NCBI RefSeq assembly: GCF_000177375.1
Contig: NZ_ADFR01000016.1
Coordinates: 1 to 64,000 of the forward strand
Length of the DNA stretch: 64,000 bases
DNA from: Bulleidia extructa W1219
Lineage (GTDB): Bacteria > Bacillota_I > Bacilli_A > Erysipelotrichales > Erysipelotrichaceae
Direction of reading: 5' to 3'
Of this stretch, positions 49,720-58,608 are shown piece after piece; the first letter of the stretch is position 1; every line of letters starts with the position of its first letter. A program made the position numbers and the translations under genes. The notes under the pieces were generated by a model. The model was not told the origin of the DNA and ran no database searches. It saw only the letters and a program-made list of their open reading frames with translations.

Positions 49720-51315
49720 CTATCCCAATTTACGAATCTTCTTAGGACCATATACCCATAGGATAACCTCCAACACCAAAGCCATTATAGCAACGATCAC
49801 AGCCAAGCATAGCATTAAAGTCACCTTATTTGAAATGGAATCCTCCATACTTTTCATAAAGGATACAAATAAAATGATGGAACCAAGATAAGGTACAACA
49901 CCACCAAGAACGGATCCAATTCCTCCTTTCTTGATAGCTAATTCTGGTGAATCATAGATCATCTTCGGTAGTAATAAATTCATCAATAATGCAAAACTAT
50001 TGATTGCCACAACAAGGCTAATCACTAGGATAAAACCGGTAAAAAACAAAGAAGCATCAAACTTAAAATGAATTGAACAAAGAATCAAACAAACCATTGG
50101 TCCAATAATAGACATGAAAAGACCCACAAAATGTTTGACCATTAAAAATTTTCTTTCCGAGATTGGCAGACTTCGAATGATCCAGAAACGAGTTCCTTCA
50201 ATATTGATAGCGCTAGAACTATAAATAGGCATTCCGGAAAAGATGGTTAAAAAATAAATTATGGGTAATAAAATCGTTTCCCCATCAGAAATCAGAAAAT
50301 TCACTAAAAATTGTGGTGTAAAATAGCAAATCGTTACCCCGGCTAAAATTCCCATAAGTGGCATCATGAAGATATTCAAAGAAGCAGCAAAGTTAGAAAA
50401 TAATGTTTTAAATTCTCGCTTCACTAAAATGATGACTTGACTACCACCCTTAGCTTTTGTTAGTTTAAAATTCTTTACATGGTAAGTAACGGCTGAACGA
50501 TGGTGAATACGATCAAATAGTTTTAAGTAAACGGTAACTACAATCCCCAAAGAAATAACAGCCACTAATAACAAATAGAATAATTGCATCGAATCTTTTA
50601 ACACAGTTCCAAAAGCAAACCAGTTTGCTGGGGTAAAAAACCATTGATTAACTAACCCGGGACCTATTTTTCGAACCGTGGAAATGGATCCGCTGCTTCT
50701 TCCGCTCATACCGAAGTTTTGACTAAAATTGATGACAATAATAAAAATAACCAGTGCCACATTTAGGATATTCTTCAATAAATTTTCAAAACGTGTTCCG
50801 GCTGTTATCCAACGGAATGCTAAGGCAATCAAAATACCAAGAGAAACAGGAACAGCTGGTAATAATAGCATCCCCAAAAGATAAAAGACAGCAAACTGAA
50901 ACGATCCGGAGTAATGAACAATACAAACTACAAAAACCGGAATCAACACCACCCAAGAAATGATCCATTGGTTGACCATAGCCGATAAAAACTTAGAAAA
51001 AGAAATCCATTTCTTATTAACCGGTAGACTGATCAACAGATCATAATCTTTAAATTCAAAAAACGTTGCTTGAGCTGTCGATAAGGTCGTAAAGAATGAA
51101 ATGGCCATGACAATCGAAGCTGCCAAAAAAATTAAATAAGGATACACAAAGGCATTAGCCCCTTGAAACAACATAGCCGCATAAAAAGAAGCAATTCCTA
51201 ATATAAACAAAGCAAGTGGGACAGATCTTAACAATTGAGAACGAATCGTCTTCGCATTTCCTTGTAGCCAATAGTTCATCATTTGAACTTTGAGTAATTG
51301 AAAAAATTTATTCAT
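49720..51315 (-). CDS. ABC-type exporter permease
   Basis: The 531-residue protein is strongly hydrophobic with about 12 membrane segments in two groups separated by a soluble loop (around 195-265). There is no ATPase domain. Its partner ATPase is encoded immediately upstream and overlaps it by 8 bp. This single-polypeptide permease form is common in Firmicutes and substrates are usually unknown. ATG 51315 is preferred over 51321 because GGAG is then 7 nt upstream. Confidence 0.85.
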   Translation of the reverse strand: MNKFFQLLKVQMMNYWLQGNAKTIRSQLLRSVPLALFILGIASFYAAMLFQGANAFVYPYLIFLAASIVMAISFFTTLSTAQATFFEFKDYDLLISLPVNKKWISFSKFLSAMVNQWIISWVVLIPVFVVCIVHYSGSFQFAVFYLLGMLLLPAVPVSLGILIALAFRWITAGTRFENLLKNILNVALVIFIIVINFSQNFGMSGRSSGSISTVRKIGPGLVNQWFFTPANWFAFGTVLKDSMQLFYLLLVAVISLGIVVTVYLKLFDRIHHRSAVTYHVKNFKLTKAKGGSQVIILVKREFKTLFSNFAASLNIFMMPLMGILAGVTICYFTPQFLVNFLISDGETILLPIIYFLTIFSGMPIYSSSAINIEGTRFWIIRSLPISERKFLMVKHFVGLFMSIIGPMVCLILCSIHFKFDASLFFTGFILVISLVVAINSFALLMNLLLPKMIYDSPELAIKKGGIGSVLGGVVPYLGSIILFVSFMKSMEDSISNKVTLMLCLAVIVAIMALVLEVILWVYGPKKIRKLG

Positions 51316-52024
51316 GGACATTCTCCAAAGATAAGAATAACTCTTCTAGGGATTCTCCTGATTCCAATAATTCCTTCGTACTTCCCATCTTAACAATATG
51401 GCCACCCGATAAGATAGCTACGTCATCACATAAATTTTGAACTGTTTCTAAGACATGAGAGGAAAAGAAAACAGAAGAGCCTTTAGCCGTTAATTCTTTC
51501 ATCTTGTTTTTTAATATGAAAGTGGCTTTTGGATCCAAACCGACAAACGGTTCATCTAAAACAAGCAACTTAGGTTCCCGCATGAACGCTGAAATAATCG
51601 CAACTTTCTGTTTCATACCATGAGATAAAGACTTGATTTTATCTCCTAAAGCTTCGGAAATTTCAAGATCATTGGCTAAACTTTCAATACGTTTTAAACG
51701 AATATTTGGTTCTAAGCCTACCATATCTCCAATGAAATTTAAATATTGATAAGCGGAGATATTATCATATAAATCCGGATTGTCCGGTAAAAAAGCCGTT
51801 CTTTCTTTCACCTCAATTGGATATTTTTGAATATCCAAACCATCAATTTCAATCATTCCTGATTCATACTCCAAAATGCCCACGACAGAGCGAATGGTAG
51901 TACTCTTACCCGATCCATTATGGCCAATAAAGCCAAAAATATGTCCATCTTCCACTTCTAGTGAAATACCATGAAGAATTTCTTTGTTGGCATAACTTTT
52001 ATGAAGATTTGTAATTTTTAACAT
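51308..52024 (-). CDS. ABC transporter ATP-binding protein
   Basis: The 238-residue ATPase has Walker A GHNGSGKST, the Q-loop (AFLPDNPDLYDNIS), signature LSHGMKQKV (LSxGxxQ), Walker B LLVLDEPFVGLDP and the H-loop FFSSHVLETV. It powers the permease encoded directly downstream; the pair resembles ABC-2 exporters for lipids, antibiotics or peptides. AGGAG is upstream of the ATG. No regulator is adjacent. Confidence 0.93.
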   Translation of the reverse strand: MLKITNLHKSYANKEILHGISLEVEDGHIFGFIGHNGSGKSTTIRSVVGILEYESGMIEIDGLDIQKYPIEVKERTAFLPDNPDLYDNISAYQYLNFIGDMVGLEPNIRLKRIESLANDLEISEALGDKIKSLSHGMKQKVAIISAFMREPKLLVLDEPFVGLDPKATFILKNKMKELTAKGSSVFFSSHVLETVQNLCDDVAILSGGHIVKMGSTKELLESGESLEELFLSLENVHE

Positions 52025-52110
52025 ATTCTCATTCTCCTAAATTTTTATTGTTTATATAGATCATTAAACCGCATTTTCCTAAATACTTCAATACCATGAT
52101 TGATATAACT

Positions 52111-52143
52111 AAAAAGAAGCAAACGAAGTTAAGTTCACTTCTT
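52111..52143 (-). terminator. Probable terminator downstream of the phosphoglucomutase gene
   Basis: On the minus strand AAGAAG (52138-52143) pairs with CTTCTT (52114-52119), and TTT follows. A competing inner hairpin GAAGT/ACTTC exists, so strength is uncertain. It lies 8 bp after the pgcA stop. Confidence 0.45.
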
Positions 52144-52150
52144 AAACGAA

Positions 52151-53845
52151 TTATTGAACCGCTTGAATTTGAGCTAAAATATCTTCTTTAATAGCTCGGT
52201 TCACTTCCAACGCTTTTTGTCGAGAATCTTGTTTTGTATAGAAATAGAACTTGATTTTAGGTTCTGTTCCACTAGGACGAATAGCAAACCAAGAATCATT
52301 TTTCAAATAGAATCGTAACATATTTTGAGCTGGAATATCTTCATAACCATGCATGTAATCAATCACCTTTTCCACCTCAAAGCCAGCCACTTTATTTGGC
52401 TGGTTTGCCCGAATCCAAACCATCATTCTTTGAATTCTTTCTGCTCCGGCCTTCCCATCCAAAACGATATTCGGTTCATCTTCTGCATAAAAACCATAAG
52501 TTTCATACAAACCTTGTAATACATCCCAAAGCGTTTTTCCCTGCTTGCGATAATAAGCGGCCGCTTCAGCCACCAACATACCGGCTGAAATACCATCTTT
52601 ATCTCGAATTTGCTCACTAGCCGCATAACCAACGGATTCCTCATATCCAAATAAATAGGTGTAACCATGCTTATGAAGGTAAGGAACTTTACCGGAAATA
52701 TTCTTAAATCCCGTTAAAGTCTCAAACATTTCAACTCCATACGCTTTCGCTATTTCTGTTGACATCGTTGAAGTAACGATAGACTTCACCATAGCTCCCT
52801 TTTTCGGTAAAGTACCTGCATCCTTATGTCCTTCTAAAATATAATTCACCAGGATATAACCTGTTTGATTTCCATTTAAAGGCACATAATTTCCTTCCCC
52901 GTCCCGAATTTCAATCGCAAAACGATCACCATCCGGATCCGTCGCCATTAATAATTCCGCATTTTGAATACGCCCCAATTCTTCAGCCATTTTGAAAGCA
53001 GCAGGCGATTCCGGATTCGGATAACCTACCGTTGTGAAATCAGGATCCGGATCTTTCTGTTCAGGAACAATCATCCAATTTGTGAAGCCACGATCTTTCA
53101 TCATCGTTTGGAAAGGAATTGATCCGGCTCCATTTAAAGGTGTATAGATTAGTGGAATAGATAAGTCTAAATCATCTCCTTGATGTATTGCCAAAGATTC
53201 TACCAAATCCAAGTAATCTCGATCCACCTTCTTATCAAGAATGATGATTTTTCCCTCTTCCACTGATTTTTTGAAATCATAAGCTGGAATATCTTTAAAA
53301 ATATCCACACTTTGAATCTTAGCCAACATGCCATCTGCTACAGTTGAAGACACTTGGCATCCATCACTCCAATAAGCCTTGTAGCCATTGTATTCTTTTG
53401 GATTATGAGATGCTGTAATATTGATGCCCGCTACACAGTTTAAATGACGAACGGAATATGCCAACTGAGGCGTCGGTCTTAAATCATCAAAAACGTAGGC
53501 TTTGATGCCGTTGGCCGCTAAAATAGCAGCGGTCAATTCTGAAAATTCTTCACTCTTATGACGAGGATCATGAGCAATCACCACACCCTTATCCTTTTCA
53601 TCCGCAGCCACTTCCAGAATATATTCAGCAATTCCCTGCGTTGCTTTAGCCACCATAAAGTGATTCATTCGATTTGTCCCAGCTCCTAATTTTCCCCTGA
53701 GACCGGCTGTACCAAAGGTTAATTCTTGATAAAATCGTTCTTCGATTTCTGAATCATTATCTTGAATAGACTTTAAATCCGCATAAAGTTCATCCTCTTC
53801 AGAAACATTTTCCAACCATAACCGATATCTTTCTTGAGCATTCAT
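52151..53845 (-). CDS. pgcA: Phosphoglucomutase/phosphomannomutase (PgcA type)
   Basis: The 564-residue alpha-D-phosphohexomutase has the phosphoserine loop ITASHNP (S146), the metal loop DPDGDRF, the sugar-binding GYEESVGY loop and the phosphate loop RPSGTEPKI. It interconverts glucose-1- and glucose-6-phosphate for UDP-glucose and wall glycopolymers. ATG 53845 is chosen for the GGAGG 8 nt upstream. A minus-strand TATAAT at 53878-53883 without a good -35 may be its promoter. Confidence 0.94.
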   Translation of the reverse strand: MNAQERYRLWLENVSEEDELYADLKSIQDNDSEIEERFYQELTFGTAGLRGKLGAGTNRMNHFMVAKATQGIAEYILEVAADEKDKGVVIAHDPRHKSEEFSELTAAILAANGIKAYVFDDLRPTPQLAYSVRHLNCVAGINITASHNPKEYNGYKAYWSDGCQVSSTVADGMLAKIQSVDIFKDIPAYDFKKSVEEGKIIILDKKVDRDYLDLVESLAIHQGDDLDLSIPLIYTPLNGAGSIPFQTMMKDRGFTNWMIVPEQKDPDPDFTTVGYPNPESPAAFKMAEELGRIQNAELLMATDPDGDRFAIEIRDGEGNYVPLNGNQTGYILVNYILEGHKDAGTLPKKGAMVKSIVTSTMSTEIAKAYGVEMFETLTGFKNISGKVPYLHKHGYTYLFGYEESVGYAASEQIRDKDGISAGMLVAEAAAYYRKQGKTLWDVLQGLYETYGFYAEDEPNIVLDGKAGAERIQRMMVWIRANQPNKVAGFEVEKVIDYMHGYEDIPAQNMLRFYLKNDSWFAIRPSGTEPKIKFYFYTKQDSRQKALEVNRAIKEDILAQIQAVQ

Positions 53846-53904
53846 GTCTAAAACCTCCAAACTTTCTCTCTACGTTCATTATACAAAAACCACGCTAAGA
53901 AATT

Positions 53905-55287
53905 CTATAAATCAATCCAAAAAGTACTGCCTTTCCCTAATTCAGAGTCAACACCATATCGCAATTCTAGTAAATCCAAATTTTGTTTAGCGATAGATAA
54001 TCCAATCCCCGATCCATAAGCATATCGACGATGTTCTTGTTTCACCTTATAATACCGCTCAAAAATATCCTTCAGATCTTCTTTTGGAATTCCCACTCCG
54101 CTATCCCTTACTTGCAAACGATACGTCTTATCCTTTTGAATCATTTCTAAATAAATAGAATCACCGTCTGCCGTATAATGAAAAGCATTTGATAAGAAAT
54201 TTTGAATGACTTGTAATAAAAGCTTATAGTCCGTTTGATAATGGTACTCTTCAACCAAACGAACTTCAAAATGACGATTTTCTTGTTTTGCATAAGCCTC
54301 GTATTGATGAATCAAAGGAGCTAACTCTTTAACTAGATCTTTCTGTTCAAACTGAGCTGAAACCCGATGGTCTTCTAACTTAGACAAATCTAATAGATCG
54401 TTCACAAATAGATTTAAATGATTCGCTTCATCTACAATGATTTGAAGATTTTCGTTTGTTTTCTCCTCCGGAATATCTTGCATCAGTTCTCCATAGCCTG
54501 AAATCATGGTCAACGGTGTCTTTAAATCATGTGAAACATTAGCCAATAAATCTCTTTTCGCTTGATCAGCCTTTTGAACATCCAAAGCCGCCTGAGTCAA
54601 TGTTTGATTCAATTCCTGCACTTCTGTGTAATTTGGTTTGACCTTTTCACCGGAATATAAACCTCTCCCCAATTCCTTAGCCGCCTGATTCATTTCAATC
54701 AAAGGCTTTACTACTTTTTGACGAATCCATAGTGTGACCGCTAAAATCATCAAGAACAAGAATAAACCAATGATCCAAATCTGAGTAATCAACGTTTGGC
54801 GGGTTGCCGTAATTGGTGTAATCACATCATAAACCATGGCTGTCACAACATCTTTTCCATTGCTCACCACATGTACATCAATAACACCTTGAAAGGTTTG
54901 CGAAGAACCACCGACTTGTAATAACTGTTGATCAGCATAATGTCCATTATTTAATAAAGCATTCTTTTGAAGGGCCATGGTTTGTGAATTACTCAAGCTA
55001 GATAATAAGCAAGCCCTTGAACCATATACTTGATCACTGGTGGAACTGATTACCCGAATACAAGTTTCACCTTGTTTTCCTAGATCTTGAATGGTTTTTT
55101 CTAAATTTCCTGATAAGTAGGCATTTCCGATCATTTTAGATTGATCCGCCAATGAATTTAAACGATAACGTTCATACATAGGCTTTAATAATACAAATTG
55201 AAATAAAGCTAAAATCAATAATAAAGACACGGTGAAAAACAACAAGATTCTAAGAATCAAGGCATTCAAACTATTATTCTTCATCAT
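53905..55287 (-). CDS. Membrane sensor histidine kinase
   Basis: The 460-residue kinase has two membrane segments (about 10-35 and 168-190) enclosing an extracytoplasmic sensor of about 130 residues, a HAMP linker, the H-box NVSHDLKTPL (phosphoacceptor H253), the N-box FLSNAFHYT, and G1/F boxes DSGVGIPKEDL and GSGIGLSIAK. The double ATG at 55287/55284 overlaps the response-regulator stop by 14 bp. Its signal is unknown; the sensor has two cysteines (in ETCIRV and RACLL). Confidence 0.92.
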   Translation of the reverse strand: MMKNNSLNALILRILLFFTVSLLLILALFQFVLLKPMYERYRLNSLADQSKMIGNAYLSGNLEKTIQDLGKQGETCIRVISSTSDQVYGSRACLLSSLSNSQTMALQKNALLNNGHYADQQLLQVGGSSQTFQGVIDVHVVSNGKDVVTAMVYDVITPITATRQTLITQIWIIGLFLFLMILAVTLWIRQKVVKPLIEMNQAAKELGRGLYSGEKVKPNYTEVQELNQTLTQAALDVQKADQAKRDLLANVSHDLKTPLTMISGYGELMQDIPEEKTNENLQIIVDEANHLNLFVNDLLDLSKLEDHRVSAQFEQKDLVKELAPLIHQYEAYAKQENRHFEVRLVEEYHYQTDYKLLLQVIQNFLSNAFHYTADGDSIYLEMIQKDKTYRLQVRDSGVGIPKEDLKDIFERYYKVKQEHRRYAYGSGIGLSIAKQNLDLLELRYGVDSELGKGSTFWIDL

Positions 55288-55942
55288 AACGATATCCAAC
55301 ACCACGAATAGTCACAATATGTTTTGCGAAATCCTGCAAATTTTTTCTTAATAATTTTATATGGGTATCCAATGTACGGTCATCACCAAAGAAATCCATC
55401 CCCCACACTTGGCGTAGTAATTGTTCCCGACTTAAGGCAATCCCTTTATTCTTAATTAAATACACCAATAAATCATATTCTTTCGGAGATAAAGAAAGAA
55501 CACAGTTATTTAACATGACCTTATGTGCTTGGTAATCAACTTTTAAACCCTCTTTTTCATAGCCCTCTAATTGATGACCATACACTCTTTGTAAAATAGC
55601 TCGCATACGAAGTAATAAAACCTTGGGACTGAATGGCTTTTCAACATAGTCATCCACCCCTAATTCAAAGCCATGCACTTTATCGTATTCTTGCCCTAAA
55701 GCAGTTAATAAAATAACAGGAAGATTTGGCTGTAAAGCCTTCATCTTTTCTAAAGCTGAAAATCCATCCAATTCCGGCATCATCACATCCATCACCACTA
55801 AATCAATGGAATGCATCTTCAACTTTTCTAAAGCTTCCAAACCATTACTGGCTAAAACCGTTAAATACCCTTCGTGTTTCGCATAAGTATCAATCAGAAA
55901 ACGAATTTTTTCTTCATCGTCTACAATCAATATAGTTGCCAT
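55274..55942 (-). CDS. OmpR/PhoB-family response regulator
   Basis: The 222-residue regulator has a receiver domain with acidic pocket D8/D9, phosphoacceptor D52 in VVMDVMMPELDG, the Thr/Ser of LLTA and the Lys of EKPF, then a winged-helix DNA-binding domain (LSPKEYDLLVYLI, DDRTLDTHIKLLRKNL). AAGGAG is upstream of the ATG. It is coupled by overlap to the histidine kinase. Target genes cannot be inferred here. Confidence 0.95.
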   Translation of the reverse strand: MATILIVDDEEKIRFLIDTYAKHEGYLTVLASNGLEALEKLKMHSIDLVVMDVMMPELDGFSALEKMKALQPNLPVILLTALGQEYDKVHGFELGVDDYVEKPFSPKVLLLRMRAILQRVYGHQLEGYEKEGLKVDYQAHKVMLNNCVLSLSPKEYDLLVYLIKNKGIALSREQLLRQVWGMDFFGDDRTLDTHIKLLRKNLQDFAKHIVTIRGVGYRYDEE

Positions 55943-55970
55943 ATTTTAATTTTCTCCTTTTCATTTTTTA

Positions 55971-55996
55971 GAAAAAGAAAGCCTTAAAGACTTTCT
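55971..55996 (-). terminator. Terminator after mrp
   Basis: On the minus strand AGAAAGTC (55989-55996) pairs with GGCTTTCT (55976-55983, one G-U) around TTTAA, then TTTTTC. The mrp stop codon is in the loop. Confidence 0.7.
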
Positions 55997-56811
55997 ATCA
56001 ATTTCAACAAAGATTCCAACTCCTGAATGGTCAGATCCTCTACTCTTCCTTGATCGCAAGCTTCCGGAATTGATGAATACATCGGGATTTCAGCCAAAAC
56101 CGGCACATGATATTTAACCGCCGTCTCATGAACATGTGATTTTCCAAAAATATAGATTTTTTCATGACACTTAGGGCATGGCACATAAGACATATTTTCC
56201 ACCAATCCCCATACATTTACATGCATCATACGAGCCATATTGATCGCTTTTTCCACCACCATGGAAACCAAGTCTTGCGGACTGGACACAATGATTACGC
56301 CATCCAAAGGTACTGATTGAAATAATGTCAACGGAACATCCGATGTTCCTGGAGGCATATCCACAAACATATAATCCACATCTTCCCAAAGTACTTCTGA
56401 ATAAAACTGTTTCAAAACATTCGCTACCATCGGCCCTCGCCAAATCACCGGTTGCACATCCATATCCAATAACATATTGGTACTCATGATTTGGATACCT
56501 GTCTTCGTCACTGCCGGAAACATCATACCTTTTTGTCCTTCCGCTTTAGAAGTGATTCCAAAAATTCTACCTTGGCTAGGACCGGTAATATCCCCATCCA
56601 ATACAGCGGTTCGATAACCTTTTTTCTGCATGCCGGAAGCTAACATAGCTGTCACAAACGATTTACCAACACCACCTTTTCCACTTAAAATACCAATGAT
56701 TTTTTTAACTTTAGCTTGATCATGAAGTTGAAGACCAAAATTTTCTTTTTCCCGTTTACGGAAACCATAATCCTCCGGTTTTTTACCTTTATCATTTATT
56801 ATTTCGCTCAT
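55984..56811 (-). CDS. Mrp/ApbC-family P-loop iron-sulfur carrier ATPase
   Basis: The 275-residue protein has the deviant Walker A GKGGVGKS at about 44-51, Walker B VDYMFVDMPPGTSD and the cysteine pair CPKC (VPCPKCHE) that binds a bridging [4Fe-4S] cluster in the dimer. These proteins act in iron-sulfur cluster assembly or delivery. The short N-terminal extension lacks the FSCA domain seen in longer Mrp proteins. It overlaps the lipoprotein gene by 20 bp. Confidence 0.92.
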   Translation of the reverse strand: MSEIINDKGKKPEDYGFRKREKENFGLQLHDQAKVKKIIGILSGKGGVGKSFVTAMLASGMQKKGYRTAVLDGDITGPSQGRIFGITSKAEGQKGMMFPAVTKTGIQIMSTNMLLDMDVQPVIWRGPMVANVLKQFYSEVLWEDVDYMFVDMPPGTSDVPLTLFQSVPLDGVIIVSSPQDLVSMVVEKAINMARMMHVNVWGLVENMSYVPCPKCHEKIYIFGKSHVHETAVKYHVPVLAEIPMYSSIPEACDQGRVEDLTIQELESLLKLIESL

Positions 56812-57283
56812 TTTTCCCCTTATCTAATTGACTTAAATAGTTATTAACTTTCTGATTTGCAAGTTCAATATTATCATAAATCACCAACACCACATATTCG
56901 TCTGACTCAGCTAATATGGCATTACTTATCTTAAACACTTCACTTGGATAGGAATGTACCATCTGTCGTTTCAATTCCACTAAGTAATCTTTTAGATCTT
57001 GTTTGACTTTCTTCTTTTCTTTGCTGCGGATGATGGCAATCAGATTAGCCGATCCTTCTTTACGAGATCGATAGATAACCGCTTCACTATACGGCTGCTC
57101 ATTTTGGAAAAATAACCCTTTCACCGTACGGTCTTTTACTCTTTCCAACTGGTCTTTCTGATTAAAGTCATTCAATAAACGAGAAGCCAATTGCTCACAA
57201 GAAGAAACAGACATCCCTTTTCCTGTTGAACAAGCACTTAAACTAATAGATAAAAAAAGACCCAATACAAACTTAAATTTCAT
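56792..57283 (-). CDS. Putative lipoprotein, unknown function
   Basis: The 163-residue precursor begins MKFKFVLGLFLSISLSAC with the lipobox Cys at position 18. The mature part has DFNQKDQLERVKDRTVKGLF and IIRSKEKKKVKQDLKDYLVEL, probably one alpha/beta domain. ATG 57283 is chosen for the GGAG about 6 nt upstream and because a longer start would spoil the signal peptide. It overlaps scpB and mrp. It resembles DUF4358-type lipoproteins in layout, but that is uncertain. Confidence 0.7.
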   Translation of the reverse strand: MKFKFVLGLFLSISLSACSTGKGMSVSSCEQLASRLLNDFNQKDQLERVKDRTVKGLFFQNEQPYSEAVIYRSRKEGSANLIAIIRSKEKKKVKQDLKDYLVELKRQMVHSYPSEVFKISNAILAESDEYVVLVIYDNIELANQKVNNYLSQLDKGKNERNNK

Positions 57284-57836
57284 GATCAGCTCCAAAAAGT
57301 TCATCATTTTCATGAGATTGATACTCCGGTAAAGCCGGCAATTCTTGCAAGCTTTCCAACTGAAAAGCATCTAGAAACGCTTCACTAACCCCATATAAGA
57401 TTGGTCTGCCCGGAGCTTCTGAACGTCCTAGCTCTTCAACCAATCCTCTTGATTGCAGCTTTCTAAGCATAACATCCGCACTAACTCCTCGAATTTCTTC
57501 AATTTCCACCCGAGTAATCGGCTGTTTATAAGCAATAATAGCCAAGGTTTCCATAGCTGCGACAGATAATTTAGAACTGGTCTCTTCTTGAAATAAAATC
57601 TTTAGATAAGGTTCAACCGTCCCTTTGGACAATAGACGATAACGGCCTCCATAATGGCTCAATTCAACTCCGGAAGATTCTTGATCATACCTTTGATTCA
57701 ATAAGTCGATGGAGGAATGTAATTGTTCCTCATTTAGAGATAATGTATCCACCAACTGTTCATCACTAATCCCTTCTTCCCCCACTGCGAAAAGAAGGCC
57801 TTCTACTAAGCTTAATAAATGATCTTGATTTTCCAT
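57273..57836 (-). CDS. scpB: Segregation and condensation protein ScpB
   Basis: The 187-residue protein has two winged-helix domains, with LVEGLLFAVGEEGISDEQL at the N-terminus and the conserved LSVAAMETLAIIAYKQPITRVEIEEIRGVSADV in the middle. The GRSEAPGRPILYGVSEAFL signature follows. With ScpA and SMC it forms the condensin-like complex that compacts and segregates chromosomes. ATG 57836 follows the scpA stop by one base; AAGGGA lies about 12 nt upstream. A longer start would be inside scpA. Confidence 0.95.
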   Translation of the reverse strand: MENQDHLLSLVEGLLFAVGEEGISDEQLVDTLSLNEEQLHSSIDLLNQRYDQESSGVELSHYGGRYRLLSKGTVEPYLKILFQEETSSKLSVAAMETLAIIAYKQPITRVEIEEIRGVSADVMLRKLQSRGLVEELGRSEAPGRPILYGVSEAFLDAFQLESLQELPALPEYQSHENDELFGADHEI

Positions 57837-57837
57837 G

Positions 57838-58563
57838 TTAGTTATTTCCCTTCTGTATCCAGATAAAATCCTTCTCATCCAATTGAATAAAACACTTTTG
57901 TTGGCGAGCTAAGTCCAAAATAGCTAAAAAAGTAACGATCAATTCCTGCTTTGTTTCACAATCCTCAATCAAGTTCTCAAATTTGAAACAATCCGGTAAC
58001 TCGTGAAAACGAATCTTTAATTCCAAGACCCGATCCTCCATGGATATTTCTTTCACTGTATAACGAACCGGAATCGGTTTTTCTAATTGTTTACGTCGCC
58101 ACAAACGAGCCATTGCTTTTAATAAATCATAGGGATTTCCTTGAAATCCTTCCATTGTTTCTATATCACTTGGCTGATATTCAATCATAGGGCGTGTGTA
58201 TTTCAATTGTCTTTGTTCATAATAGACTTCCAATTCCTCTCGAATCTCTTTAAATTGTTGATATTCCAACAGACGACGCACTAAGGCCTCTCTTGTGTCT
58301 TGCTCATAATGATCTTCCAATTCTTCTTTTGAGTTCGGTAAAAGTTGTCTGGATTTATACTCAATAAGAGAAGCCAATTGGGCTAGATATTCCCCTGCAA
58401 TTTCTAAATGCAATCGCTGCATGGAATGAATGTAGGCGATATATTGGCTAGCTAATTCGTTTACATCTAAATTCATCAAATCCAATTCTTTTTCATGAAT
58501 CAAATGCAACATCAAATCTAAAGGACCATCAAATTGATTTATCGTTACTGAAAATTCTTCCAT
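57838..58563 (-). CDS. scpA: Segregation and condensation protein ScpA (kleisin)
   Basis: The 241-residue kleisin begins with the family signature INQFDGPLDLMLHLIHEKELDLMNL and has a helical core containing EYLAQLASLIEYKSRQLLP. The C-terminal winged helix (TKQELIVTFLAILDLARQQKCFIQLDE) contacts SMC. ATG 58563 is the only start consistent with the family. It lies 6 nt after an extended -10 (TGG-TAAAAT), so the mRNA should be leaderless. First gene of the scpA-scpB-lipoprotein-mrp unit. Confidence 0.95.
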   Translation of the reverse strand: MEEFSVTINQFDGPLDLMLHLIHEKELDLMNLDVNELASQYIAYIHSMQRLHLEIAGEYLAQLASLIEYKSRQLLPNSKEELEDHYEQDTREALVRRLLEYQQFKEIREELEVYYEQRQLKYTRPMIEYQPSDIETMEGFQGNPYDLLKAMARLWRRKQLEKPIPVRYTVKEISMEDRVLELKIRFHELPDCFKFENLIEDCETKQELIVTFLAILDLARQQKCFIQLDEKDFIWIQKGNN

Positions 58564-58569
58564 GCGCTT

Positions 58570-58578
58570 ATTTTACCA
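58570..58578 (-). promoter_or_regulatory. Extended -10 promoter of scpA, in the leuS terminator region
   Basis: On the minus strand TGG (58576-58578) then TAAAAT (58570-58575), 6 nt before the scpA ATG. It abuts the T-run of the leuS terminator, and the -35 position falls in that hairpin. Confidence 0.6.
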
Positions 58579-58604
58579 AAAAAAAAGACAGTTTTCACTG
58601 TCTT
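58578..58604 (-). terminator. leuS terminator
   Basis: On the minus strand AAGACAGT (58597-58604) pairs perfectly with ACTGTCTT (58585-58592) around a GAAA loop and runs into T9. Confidence 0.9.
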
Positions 58605-58608
58605 CTTT

